The translations under genes were made by a program, and so were the position numbers. A stretch of 64,000 nt of DNA from the NCBI RefSeq assembly GCF_001425705.1, contig NZ_LMDC01000023.1, forward strand, positions 222,057-286,056, read 5' to 3'. Shown here one piece after another: positions 33,646 to 42,873 of the stretch (within the stretch, counting starts at the first letter, position 1; each line of letters begins with the position of its first letter). This DNA is from Pelomonas sp. Root1217 (lineage in GTDB: Bacteria; Pseudomonadota; Gammaproteobacteria; Burkholderiales; Burkholderiaceae_C). The notes beneath the pieces were generated by a model that was given only the letters and a program-made list of their open reading frames with translations, ran no database searches and was not told where the DNA came from.

Positions 33646-36384
33646 TCAGCGTCGACCTCCCTGATGAGCCGTCGAAGGGGGTCTGCACGCCGCCGCCGGC
33701 GGCGCTTGGACATGGCCTCGTCGGTCAGGCCCTGCCGCGCGCGACGCGCGAACTGCCAGGTGCGCCTGGATGGCGCGATAGACTTCCTGCAGGTCCACGG
33801 GTTTGGCCAGGTGCCCATCGAAACCTGCCTGCGCCGTCGCTTCCCTGTCGGCGGCCTGGGCATAGCCGCTCGTGGCAATCAGGACCGTCTCCTGGTTTAC
33901 GACGTCGGCGCGCAACCGGCGCGCGACTTCCAGACCATCGATCTTGGGCAGCCCCAGGTCGAGCAACACCACGTCGGGCCGCATGCGCGCGGCAGCGGCC
34001 AAGGCCTGCTCGCCATCGTGCGCCAGTTCCACCTGGTGTCCATCCAGCCGCAGCAGCGATGCCAGGGTCACCGCCGCGTCGATGTTGTCGTCGACCACCA
34101 GCACCGTCAGCGCCGGAAGTCCCGGCATACCGGTCGCTTCGGCAGAGTCGCCCCGTTCATCGGGGCGCCGATGGCGGGGCAGGCACACGACGAAGCGCGA
34201 GCCGATGCCTGACTTCGGTGCCTCGTGGTGGACGCGCCCGCCATGCAGCTCCGTCAGCCGCTTGACCAGGGCCAGGCCGATGCCCAGGCCGCCCTGGGAG
34301 CGATCCAGGGTGCGGCGGTCCTGCGTGAACAGGTCGAACAGGTGGGGTGCCAGCCCCGGCGATATCCCCGGGCCGTCGTCCTGGACGGCGATGGTCACGT
34401 TGTCGTCCTGCTCCAGCTTCACCATCACGACCACCCGCCCTCCTTGCTGGCCGTACTTGACGGCGTTGGTGACCAGGTTCGAGACGATCTGCGTGAGCCG
34501 TGCGGGGTCGGCCACGAGATCGAGCTCATGGGGCACTTTCACGGTGATCGACTGATGGCGCTCAAGCGCCATCGGCCAGGCCGCCTCGACCGCCTGGAAG
34601 ACCGAGGTGGCGACGAGAACGTTCTCCATGCGAAGCTCGATGCGGCCCTGGACGATGCGACTGCCCTCCAGCAGGTCGTCCACCAGGCGCGTCATGTGGG
34701 CGACCTGGCGTTGCAGGATCTGCAGGGCCGCGTCGCGCTTCTCGGGGGTGTCACCCATCCGCTCCAGGATGCGCACCGCGTTGGTGATGGGTGCCAGCGG
34801 GTTGCGCAGTTCGTGCGCCAGCATCGCCAGGAACTCGGTGCGGCGCGCGTCGGCCTCCTGCAACGCATGCTCGATGTGCTTGCGCTCGGTGATGTCGAAG
34901 TTGACGCCCACCATGCGCGATCGATCGCCTTGCGCGCCATGCAGCACCCGGCCGCGGCTGAGGAGCCAGCGCACGTCTCCGTCTGGGCGCCGCACACGGA
35001 ACTCGGCCTCGTAGTCGCCGCCGCTGGCCAACACCCGGGCGATCTTGGCGTCCAGGCCCGGCCGGTCTTCAGGGTGGACCATGTCCATGAGCCGGGACGT
35101 GTCGGGGGCCTCATCACCCGGAATGCCCAGAAGGCTGTAGATCTCGGGGCTCCAGAAGCATTGCTGCTGTGCCGGCCCCCAGTCCCAGACGCCCATGCGG
35201 CCCGCATCGAGCGCCACCTGCAGGCGCTGTTGCGAGTGCTGCAATTCCCGCTCTCGCTCCAGCAGGCGTGCCTCGTAGGCTTTGGCCTCGGAAACATCGC
35301 GCGTGATTTCCAGAATCCGGTCCTGTCCGTCGCGCACACGCTGCATCACCGCGTTGACGGCGATCCGCCGGCCGTCCTTGGTGGTGTGCGAAAGCTCGCC
35401 CCGCCACAGCCCGTCCTTCTGCAGCGCCTGGTCCTTCAAGGCCTCGGCGCCGGTGGACTCGGTCCGCAGCAGTGCGTTGGGGTGCTGGCCCAGGGCCTCG
35501 GCGGCGGTGTAGCCGTACTGCAGTTCAGCGCCGTGGTTCCAGAACTCGATGCCGCCTTCCGCCGTCCAGACAAAGATGCCATCGAACGCCAGCTGCAGAA
35601 GCTGCGCGAGATGCTGCAGCTCTTCGCGGTCACTGTGCGCCGTGGTGACGTCTCGCGCCACACCGATCATCCGCAGCGGCTGGCCGTGCTCGTCGCGGTC
35701 AACGACCTTGCCCTGGACGGCAATCCATACCCAGCTGCCATCGGCGTGCCGCATGCGGTATTCGCAATCGAAGCCCGGGGCCCGGCCATGCAGATAGGCG
35801 TCCAGGCAGGCGTCCGCGCGGTCGCGGTCCGGCGCCATCACCAGCGAAAGCCAGCCGTCCCGCGTGTTCGCCACATCGTCGGGCGAATAGCCGAGCACCT
35901 GCTCCCAGTTGCCGGTGAATTTCATGTGGTCGTTGGGAATATTCCATTCCCACATCGCCTGCCCCGCGGCGTCCATGGCCAGCTCCAGGTTCTGGCGGCT
36001 GCGGCGCAATGAATCGTCGGCCCGCCGCTGATCGGTGATTTCCTCGGCCACGATGCTCAGCCGGTCGATCGCACCGGTCTCGTCGCGCAAGGGCGTGATC
36101 TGTTCGCGCCAGATGCGCCTGACGCCAGGCCGGGCGGGCGTTTCACCATGGATCTCGAGGTCGCGGATCGCCCGGCCCGATGCCAGCACCCGATTGAGGA
36201 GCCCCTCCGCCTGGCCCGCCAGATCGGGCAGCAGCTCCCGCACGGTCCGCCCGAGGTGCGCCTCGACGGGCAAGCCGTTCATTTCGGCGAGCCGCTCGTT
36301 GACCCGCAGGAAGCGGAGCTCGGTGTCAAGCACGGCCAGGCCGATCGGCGCGGTTTGGTAGATCGACTCGAGTTCAGGTCGCAT
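33646..36384 (-). CDS. PAS-rich hybrid sensor histidine kinase
   Basis: A 912-residue cytosolic hybrid kinase. Four PAS/PAC domains occupy about residues 1-515 (YQTAPIGLAVLDTEL; DAAGQAMWEWNIPNDHMKF; LAFDGIFVWTAEG; DAGRMGVWDWGPAQQ). The HisKA motif is LAMLAHELRNPLAP and the HATPase has IVSNLVTNAVKYG and GLGIGLALVKRL. A C-terminal receiver has VLVVDDN and the phosphoacceptor in VVLLDLGLPKIDG. There are no membrane helices, so it probably senses redox state or a small ligand. I choose ATG 36384 (MRPELES) over the track-like extension to 36435, which adds a Cys-rich leader. The diguanylate cyclase gene lies just upstream on the same strand. Confidence 0.92.
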   Translation of the reverse strand: MRPELESIYQTAPIGLAVLDTELRFLRVNERLAEMNGLPVEAHLGRTVRELLPDLAGQAEGLLNRVLASGRAIRDLEIHGETPARPGVRRIWREQITPLRDETGAIDRLSIVAEEITDQRRADDSLRRSRQNLELAMDAAGQAMWEWNIPNDHMKFTGNWEQVLGYSPDDVANTRDGWLSLVMAPDRDRADACLDAYLHGRAPGFDCEYRMRHADGSWVWIAVQGKVVDRDEHGQPLRMIGVARDVTTAHSDREELQHLAQLLQLAFDGIFVWTAEGGIEFWNHGAELQYGYTAAEALGQHPNALLRTESTGAEALKDQALQKDGLWRGELSHTTKDGRRIAVNAVMQRVRDGQDRILEITRDVSEAKAYEARLLERERELQHSQQRLQVALDAGRMGVWDWGPAQQQCFWSPEIYSLLGIPGDEAPDTSRLMDMVHPEDRPGLDAKIARVLASGGDYEAEFRVRRPDGDVRWLLSRGRVLHGAQGDRSRMVGVNFDITERKHIEHALQEADARRTEFLAMLAHELRNPLAPITNAVRILERMGDTPEKRDAALQILQRQVAHMTRLVDDLLEGSRIVQGRIELRMENVLVATSVFQAVEAAWPMALERHQSITVKVPHELDLVADPARLTQIVSNLVTNAVKYGQQGGRVVVMVKLEQDDNVTIAVQDDGPGISPGLAPHLFDLFTQDRRTLDRSQGGLGIGLALVKRLTELHGGRVHHEAPKSGIGSRFVVCLPRHRRPDERGDSAEATGMPGLPALTVLVVDDNIDAAVTLASLLRLDGHQVELAHDGEQALAAAARMRPDVVLLDLGLPKIDGLEVARRLRADVVNQETVLIATSGYAQAADREATAQAGFDGHLAKPVDLQEVYRAIQAHLAVRASRAAGPDRRGHVQAPPAAACRPPSTAHQGGRR

Positions 36385-36451
36385 GGTCCGGCACCGCGCA
36401 ACAACAGCCCGCTCGGCGCAGCAGGCGCATGGCAAGGCCCATACCTCGTCG

Positions 36452-37426
36452 CTAGAGACCCATCAATTCGCTGGACGTGCAGTCCCGGCCGCGCTCCTTG
36501 GAAACGTAGAGCGCCCGGTCGGCCCGCTCCAGCACGGCGTCCAGCGTCTCGTCCGGGCGAGCCTGTGCAACGCCGGCCGAGAAGGTGTAGGCAATGCTCG
36601 CGTGCGGCTCCAGCGTGTGGCGCACCCGCTCGAGCGCGGTGCAGGCTTCCGCCAGCTCCGTGCCCGGGAGCAGCAAGAGGAATTCCTCGCCGCCCATGCG
36701 GCCCATGGCCTGGCCCGTGCGCAGATGGGCCTGTGTGTGATCGCAGAAATGGCGCAGTACGGCGTCGCCGACGGCGTGGCCATGCGTGTCGTTGACCCGC
36801 TTGAAGTGGTCCAGGTCCAGCAGCGCAAGGCTCACCGGTTGGGAATGCCGGCGTGGATCGTTCAGGGCGCTCTGAGCGAGTTTCAGGATGTGACGGCGAT
36901 TGGGAATGCCGGTCAATTCGTCGGTAAAAGCTGCCTGGACCGCCAGCTCGTGAGCACGCTCCAGCTCCGAAGCCATGCGCTGGTTGGCTCTCAGCAGGCG
37001 CTCGCAGTCGTCTTTCTGATCGCGCAGCGACTTGCGCTGCAGGTAGAGCGCGACGAACGCACCGACCTTGCTTTCCAGCACCTGAGGGTGCACCGGCTTG
37101 ACCAGGAAGTCGACGGCGCCGGCCTCGTAGCCACGGAAGGTCCGCGCCGCATCGCCGCTGGCGCCCGTCAGAAAGATGATGGGAACTTCGCGGGAAATCG
37201 CCGTTTCGCGCATGGATTCGGCCAGCTGGAAGCCATTGACGTCGGGCATGTTGACGTCGACCAGCGCCAGCGCAAAGTCATGCTGCGCGAGCTGCTCCAG
37301 CGCCACCGCAGCGGACTCGGCGGATACCACCTCGACGCCGGGACGATCCAGGAGCAGCTTCGTCGAAAGCAGGTTGTCCGGGTTGTCATCGACGTGGAGG
37401 ATGTAGGCGGTCTCGCGCGCAGACAG
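36452..37426 (-). CDS. Receiver-GGDEF response regulator (diguanylate cyclase)
   Basis: A response regulator of about 324 residues with an N-terminal receiver and a C-terminal GGDEF domain. The receiver shows [13 protein letters not shown], the phosphoacceptor in [14 protein letters not shown] and the Lys in FLVKPVHP. The cyclase signature is GGEEF in [11 protein letters not shown], which is active-type. The inhibitory RxxD site is absent (RTGQ). No ATG, GTG or TTG precedes the DD pair in frame: the first GTG (37330) would remove half the receiver. I therefore place the start at CTG 37426, which has GGGAG seven bases upstream. It lies upstream of the hybrid kinase, a likely partner. Confidence 0.82.
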   Translation of the reverse strand: MSARETAYILHVDDNPDNLLSTKLLLDRPGVEVVSAESAAVALEQLAQHDFALALVDVNMPDVNGFQLAESMRETAISREVPIIFLTGASGDAARTFRGYEAGAVDFLVKPVHPQVLESKVGAFVALYLQRKSLRDQKDDCERLLRANQRMASELERAHELAVQAAFTDELTGIPNRRHILKLAQSALNDPRRHSQPVSLALLDLDHFKRVNDTHGHAVGDAVLRHFCDHTQAHLRTGQAMGRMGGEEFLLLLPGTELAEACTALERVRHTLEPHASIAYTFSAGVAQARPDETLDAVLERADRALYVSKERGRDCTSSELMGL

Positions 37427-37531
37427 CTGAAGCTCCCGGAAGGACGTTGGGCGTGAGCGGCAATTGGCGCGCCTGGAACGCTGCCACGCCTGGCAGATAC
37501 TCCCGCGGTCAAGCCGACCTCAGGAATCTCC

Positions 37532-37942
37532 GTGAACACTTCCTCGATCAGCGACGACCTGGTTGACCGTGTCCGCCACGCGCTGGCCGATGTTGCCGAC
37601 GTGCGTGAGAAGCGCATGTTCGGCAGCGTGGGCTTCATGGTGCGCGACCACCTGTGCGTGACGGCACGGCCCGAGCGGCTGATGTGCCGCATCGACCCGG
37701 CGCTGCACGAGATGGCGCTCCAGCGAGACGGAGTCGAGACGGTGGTCATGAAAGGCCGCCCCTACCCAGGCTATGTGTTCGTTGCCGCGACGGCGGTACG
37801 GACGAAGGCGGCGCTGGACTATTGGATCGAGCTGTCCCTGAAGTTCAACGCGACGCTGCCTGCGGCCAGGGCAAAGAAGAGCCCATCGCGGGCCAGGGCC
37901 AAGGGGGCTGGCGCCACCGACGGCTCGCACTCACGTTCTTGA
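37532..37942 (+). CDS. TfoX/Sxy N-terminal-domain protein
   Basis: A 136-residue protein with a TfoX_N domain: DLVDRVRHALADVADVREKRMFGSVGFMVRDHL, followed by the CRIDPALHE segment and the GRPYPGYVFV strand. The C-terminal 25 residues are basic and disordered (ARAKKSPSRARAKG). TfoX/Sxy proteins regulate competence genes in some gamma-proteobacteria, but this short single-domain form is widespread and mostly uncharacterised. The GTG start at 37532 is supported by divergent spacing from the cyclase gene and by the conserved domain beginning nearby. Confidence 0.82.
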   Translation: MNTSSISDDLVDRVRHALADVADVREKRMFGSVGFMVRDHLCVTARPERLMCRIDPALHEMALQRDGVETVVMKGRPYPGYVFVAATAVRTKAALDYWIELSLKFNATLPAARAKKSPSRARAKGAGATDGSHSRS

Positions 37943-38077
37943 GTGAATGGCCGTGAGCAGGCAGCGCAGCGAAGGCCGTTCCTACACTCCGCCAGGTATC
38001 GCGCGCGGCACAGGCAGTGGATGTCGTCGTGGTCGCGGTCCGAGCCCTTCGACCTCTCGTTTCACGCCGTCCATGCC

Positions 38078-39766
38078 ATGAAGCTCCAGCCACTGCCCCG
38101 GACCGTCGCCATCGTCATGGCCGGCTTGATTGCCGCTGCCACGCAGGCACAACCGGCCGAATCCTTCCCGGTGCACATCGAGGTGGACGCCGGCCGCACA
38201 GCGGGCGAGCTCAAGCCCATCTGGCGCTTCTTCGGCGCCGACGAGCCCAACTACGCGACCATGAAGGATGGCCGCAAGCTGATGAAGCGGCTGGGCGACC
38301 TGCGCCCGGGAAGCGTCTACTTCCGCGCGCACAACCTGCTCAACACGGGTGACGGCACGCCGGCGTTCAAGTGGGGCAGCACCAATGCCTACACCGAGGA
38401 CCGTGACGGCAAGCCCGTCTACGACTGGGCGGTCGCCGACCGCATCATCGACAGCTATCTCGAGCGCGGCGTGCGGCCCTATCTGCAGATCGGCTTCATG
38501 CCGCAGGCGCTGTCCAGTGCCAAGCCGGGCACGCCCTACCAGCACAGCTGGCGCCCGGGCTTCGCCTACGACCTGATCGCCGGCGCATGGAACGCGCCGC
38601 CGAAAGACTATGCCAAGTGGGGCGAGCTGGTCTTCCAGTGGACCCGGCACTGCGTGGAGCGTTACGGCCGCGAGGAAGTGCTGCGCTGGTATTTTGAAGT
38701 CTGGAACGAGCCCAACGGGCCGGCCTACTGGACCGGCACGCAGGAAGAATTCAACAAGTTGCATGACTACGCCATCGACGCCGTGCGCCGCGCATTGCCT
38801 GAAGCCCGCGTGGGTGGGCCGGACGTTGCGGGCGCCGGGGGCGCGTTCATGGACGCCTTCCTCAAGCATGTCGTCAGCGGCCGCAACCATGCGACAGGGC
38901 AGACCGGCACGCCGACCGATTTCCTCGCCTTCCACGCCAAGGGCAACCCGCGGTTCGTCGACGGGCATGTGCGCATGGGCATGGCGCCCCAGCTGAGCGG
39001 CATCGCCAACGGCTTCCAGAAGATCGCCGCGGTGCCGGAGCTTAGGACCAAGCCCATCGTCATCGGCGAGAACGACCCCGAAGGCTGCGCCGCCTGCCCC
39101 GGCCCGCAGAACGCCTACCGCAACGGCACCATGTACTCCAGCTACACGGCGGCCAGCTACAAGCGGATCTGGCAGCTCGCCGACCGCCACCAGGTGAACC
39201 TGGAAGGCGCTCTGACCTGGGCCTTCACGTTCGAAGACCAGCCCTGGTTCGCGGGCTACCGCCAATTGGCGACGAACGGTGTCGACCTGCCGGTGCTCAA
39301 CGTCTTTCGCATGTTCGCCAAGCTGGGGCCGACGCAGCTGCGCGCCGCCAGCGACGCCGAGGTGGCGCTGGAGGACATCTTGGCGAACGGAGTGCGTGGC
39401 CGCCCGGACGTGGGCGTGCTGGCCACGCGGGCGCCCGACGGCAAGATTGCGGTGATGACCTGGCACTATCACGACGACGATGCCAGCGGCCCGGATGCGG
39501 CGGTCAGCCTGCAACTGACGGGCCTGGGCGGGCAAGCGACACGGACGGTGACGCAGTGGCGCGTCGACAAGGCCCACGCAAACGCGTTCACGGCCTGGCA
39601 GGCGATGGGTTCGCCCCAGGCGCCGGACGCGAAGCAATACGCCCAGCTGGAAGCGGCCTCGGTGATGGCGCCGGCCCCGCTGCCGGCGCTGGCGGTGGCC
39701 AATGGCGGCGCAACGCTGAGCTTCACGCTGCCGCGGCAGGGCGTGACGCTGCTGATCATCGACTAG
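38078..39766 (+). CDS. Secreted GH39-family glycoside hydrolase
   Basis: A 562-residue secreted protein. Residues 1-25 form a signal peptide (TVAIVMAGLIAAATQAQ). The TIM-barrel domain resembles GH39 beta-xylosidase-type enzymes: the acid/base Glu lies in the hallmark YFEVWNEPNG, and a later VIGENDPEG segment is a candidate nucleophile strand. A beta-sandwich C-terminal domain follows from about residue 410 and ends in GVTLLIID. The start ATG 38078 immediately precedes the signal peptide. The GH2 gene follows after 16 bases in the same direction. Exact polysaccharide substrate (xylan, glycosaminoglycan or rhamnose-containing) is not predictable. Confidence 0.85.
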   Translation: MKLQPLPRTVAIVMAGLIAAATQAQPAESFPVHIEVDAGRTAGELKPIWRFFGADEPNYATMKDGRKLMKRLGDLRPGSVYFRAHNLLNTGDGTPAFKWGSTNAYTEDRDGKPVYDWAVADRIIDSYLERGVRPYLQIGFMPQALSSAKPGTPYQHSWRPGFAYDLIAGAWNAPPKDYAKWGELVFQWTRHCVERYGREEVLRWYFEVWNEPNGPAYWTGTQEEFNKLHDYAIDAVRRALPEARVGGPDVAGAGGAFMDAFLKHVVSGRNHATGQTGTPTDFLAFHAKGNPRFVDGHVRMGMAPQLSGIANGFQKIAAVPELRTKPIVIGENDPEGCAACPGPQNAYRNGTMYSSYTAASYKRIWQLADRHQVNLEGALTWAFTFEDQPWFAGYRQLATNGVDLPVLNVFRMFAKLGPTQLRAASDAEVALEDILANGVRGRPDVGVLATRAPDGKIAVMTWHYHDDDASGPDAAVSLQLTGLGGQATRTVTQWRVDKAHANAFTAWQAMGSPQAPDAKQYAQLEAASVMAPAPLPALAVANGGATLSFTLPRQGVTLLIID

Positions 39767-39782
39767 GCGCCAAGCACGCCCC

Positions 39783-42700
39783 GTGAACATCAAGCTTGAC
39801 GTGCTGAAGTGGCTGGCGAGCCTGCTCATCTGGGGCCTGCTGGCGCCGCATGCATTGGCCGCTGACGCGCCGCGCACCGAGACGCTGATGCTGTCGGGCA
39901 CCGGCCCGGACGACGCGGTGGACTGGGACTTCGTCATCGACGGCGGGCAGCGCGCGGGCGAGCAGGCGCGCATCAAGGTGCCGTCGAACTGGCAGCAGCA
40001 GGGCTTCGGCCACTACCAGTACGGCTACGACAAAGGTCCGCGGGCGGCGGACAAGGCGACCTACCGACGCCGCTTCAGCGTGCCGGCCGAGTGGCAGGGC
40101 CGCACGGTGCGGGTGGTCTTCGATGCGGTGATGACCGACACCCTCGTGAAGGTCAACGGCAACGTCACGGGGTCCATCCACCAGGGCGGGTTCAACCGCT
40201 TCAGCCACGACATCACCCGCTGGCTCAAGCCGGGCGAGGACAACGAGATCGAGGTGCAAGTCAGCGAGGCCTCGGCCGCCACGGCCACCGACATCGCCGA
40301 ACGCCATGGCGACTACTGGGTGTTCGGTGGCATCTACCGGCCGGTGTGGCTGGAGGCGTCGCCGCCGCAGTCCATCGCGCACGTGGCCATCAATGCCCAG
40401 GCCAGCGGCGAGCTCACGGCCGACGTGACGCTGCGGGCGCCGCGCACGGTGACCCGGCTGGTGGCCCAGATCACCACCCGCGACGGCACGGCCGTGGGCC
40501 AACCCTTCTCCGCCGCGATTCCCACCGGCGGCGCCGGGCGCGTGCGCGTCCAGGGGCGGATCGACCAGCCGCTGCTCTGGTCCGCCGAAACGCCGCACCT
40601 GTACTTCCTGCAGCTCACGCTGTTCGAAGGCGACAAGGCCGTCCACCAGGTCAGGGAGCGCTTCGGCTTTCGGACCTTCGAGGTGCGCGAGGGCCAGGGC
40701 CTGTACCTCAACGGCCAGCGCATCATGCTCAAGGGCGTGAACCGCCACAGCTTCCGCCCGGAGACGGGCCGCGCCGTGTCGCGCGCCCAGGCCTATGAGG
40801 ACGCGCGGCTCATCCGGTCCATGAACATGAACGCCATGCGCGTGGCCCACTACGCGCCCGAGAAAGCCTTCCTTGAGGCGGCCGACGAGCTGGGGCTTTA
40901 CGTCATCAACGAGCTGAGCGGCTGGCAGAAGGCCCATGACACCGAGGTGGGCCGCAAGCTCGTGCGCGAGCTGGTGGAGCGCGACGTCAACCACCCGAGC
41001 ATCCTGTTCTGGTCCAACGGCAACGAAGGCGGCTGGAACCGCGAGCTGGACGGCGACTTCGCCTTGTACGACCCGCAGGCGCGGCCGTTGCTCCACCCCT
41101 GGGAGGCTTTTGGCGGCATCGACACCAAGCACTACCCGCGCTACCCGGACCTGCAGCGCCGCCTGGCGGGCCCGCTGCTGGTGATGCCCACCGAGTTTCT
41201 GCACGGCCTGTTCGATGGCGGCCTGGGCGCCGGCCTGGACGACTACTGGCAGGCCATGAGCGCGTCGCCGCGCGGCGCGGGCGGCTTCCTGTGGAACCTG
41301 GCGGATGAAGGCCTCATGCGCACCGACCAGGGCGGGCGCATCGACGTGTTCGGTACCTACGCGCCGGACGGCATCGTCGGCCCCCGGCACGAGAAGGAGC
41401 CCAGCTATTACACGGTCAAGGAGATCTGGTCGCCGGTGCAGATCGCGCCGCCGCTGCTGGACGGCCAATTCAACGGCGTGCTGAAACTGCGCAACGCGTT
41501 CGATTTCACGACGCTGGCGGCGGTTCGCTTCCAGTGGGAATGGATTCGGTTCGCCCAACCGCAGGGCCGCAGCCCGAACGCCCGAGTGCTGGCCCAGGGC
41601 GACCTCACCGGGCCTGCCGTGGCCCCGCATGGCGCGGGTGAACTGAAGCTGCCGCTGCCCGCGGTCTGGCGCGAGGCGGATGCGCTGCGCCTGACGGCAA
41701 TGCAAGGCGACCAGCATCTGTGGACCTGGGTCTGGGCAGCGCCGGACCGGCCCTCCCGCCTCGCACGCCAGCATGCCGGCACGCCCGCGGTGGTGAGAGA
41801 CGGCGACAGCATCCGGCTGCAGGCCGGTGCCGTGTCCGCGCGCTTTGATGCCCGCACCGGGCTGCTGCTCGGACTGGCCAGAGGTGGCAAGGTGCAACCG
41901 TTGTCCACCGGGCCGCGCATGGTCGTCGCCCGGCCGAGGCAGGCTGCCGAGCCGACATGGCTGGAACCGGCCGCCACGGCCGACGGTGTCTACGAGTTCC
42001 CCACCGCGACGATGGCCAACGTCGCCACCATCGACCTCGGCATCACCGAGACCGACGGCTGGGCGAGCTTCAAGCTGGATCTGTCTGCCGATGGGCAGCA
42101 TTGGAAGACCGTCTTTGATGGCGCGCGGGTGGCGCGCGACGGGCAGACCTACATCTTCCCGCCGCAGGCCGTGAAGGCGCTGCGCGTGACCCGCCTGGCG
42201 GGCGTGCGGCGCACGCCCTCGGTCGTGTCACTGCGGCTGGCCTTTGAAGCCGACCGCTTCGCCGTGCCGACGGCTCAGGTCGTCGTGGCCGCAGGCACCG
42301 GGCCGCAAGGCGCCTGGCTGGAAGCGCCGGGCGCCGGCGGGCTGGACCGCGTGCGCTGGACGCTCAGCAAAGACGGCGTGCTTGCGCTGGACTACGGCTA
42401 CCAGCTCCAAGGCCCGACGCTGTACCACGGTGTCGGCTTTGATCGGCCGCTCGTGGAGACCAGCCATCCCCGCGCGCTCGTGCGCGGGCCGAGTCCCGTC
42501 TGGCAGAACCGCCTGCGCGGGCCCGTGCTGGGTGTGTACGACATCGCATCGCCTGCCGGCTATTTCGCGGACCCGCGCTGGCTGCGCCTGCCCTCGCCGG
42601 CCGGAGACCTCACCATCGTCAACGAAGGCGCAGGCTATTTGCAGTTGGGCGCCAGGCTGGCGGACTTCCCGACCACCAGCGTGGACTTCCCCGCCAGCGA

Positions 42701-42827
42701 CATCGGCTTCCTGCACGCCATCCCCGCCATGGGCGCCAAGGGCCAGGCCGCAGACCTGACCGGGCCGGCGGGTGAGCCGGCTATGGCGACGGGCCCTTAC
42801 GGCGGCCGGTTGCTGCTGCGGTTCTGA
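39783..42827 (+). CDS. Secreted GH2-family glycoside hydrolase (beta-galactosidase-like)
   Basis: A 1014-residue secreted GH2 enzyme with a signal peptide (LKWLASLLIWGLLAPHALAAD) and the jelly-roll, Ig-like and TIM-barrel order of beta-galactosidases. Visible motifs are the N-terminal IKVPSNWQQQGFGH, the barrel start LKGVNRHSFRPETG, the acid/base Glu in NGNEGG (SILFWSNGNEGGWN) and a candidate nucleophile Glu in MPTEFLHG. The C-terminal 250 residues form a second beta domain of the large-chain type. GTG 39783 is chosen because it begins the signal peptide and follows the GH39 stop by 16 bases. It releases a terminal sugar outside the cytoplasm. Confidence 0.88.
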   Translation: MNIKLDVLKWLASLLIWGLLAPHALAADAPRTETLMLSGTGPDDAVDWDFVIDGGQRAGEQARIKVPSNWQQQGFGHYQYGYDKGPRAADKATYRRRFSVPAEWQGRTVRVVFDAVMTDTLVKVNGNVTGSIHQGGFNRFSHDITRWLKPGEDNEIEVQVSEASAATATDIAERHGDYWVFGGIYRPVWLEASPPQSIAHVAINAQASGELTADVTLRAPRTVTRLVAQITTRDGTAVGQPFSAAIPTGGAGRVRVQGRIDQPLLWSAETPHLYFLQLTLFEGDKAVHQVRERFGFRTFEVREGQGLYLNGQRIMLKGVNRHSFRPETGRAVSRAQAYEDARLIRSMNMNAMRVAHYAPEKAFLEAADELGLYVINELSGWQKAHDTEVGRKLVRELVERDVNHPSILFWSNGNEGGWNRELDGDFALYDPQARPLLHPWEAFGGIDTKHYPRYPDLQRRLAGPLLVMPTEFLHGLFDGGLGAGLDDYWQAMSASPRGAGGFLWNLADEGLMRTDQGGRIDVFGTYAPDGIVGPRHEKEPSYYTVKEIWSPVQIAPPLLDGQFNGVLKLRNAFDFTTLAAVRFQWEWIRFAQPQGRSPNARVLAQGDLTGPAVAPHGAGELKLPLPAVWREADALRLTAMQGDQHLWTWVWAAPDRPSRLARQHAGTPAVVRDGDSIRLQAGAVSARFDARTGLLLGLARGGKVQPLSTGPRMVVARPRQAAEPTWLEPAATADGVYEFPTATMANVATIDLGITETDGWASFKLDLSADGQHWKTVFDGARVARDGQTYIFPPQAVKALRVTRLAGVRRTPSVVSLRLAFEADRFAVPTAQVVVAAGTGPQGAWLEAPGAGGLDRVRWTLSKDGVLALDYGYQLQGPTLYHGVGFDRPLVETSHPRALVRGPSPVWQNRLRGPVLGVYDIASPAGYFADPRWLRLPSPAGDLTIVNEGAGYLQLGARLADFPTTSVDFPASDIGFLHAIPAMGAKGQAADLTGPAGEPAMATGPYGGRLLLRF

Positions 42828-42873
42828 CGGCCGCATGACGCTGCCCGGCTGCACAACGATCACAGGAGACCCA

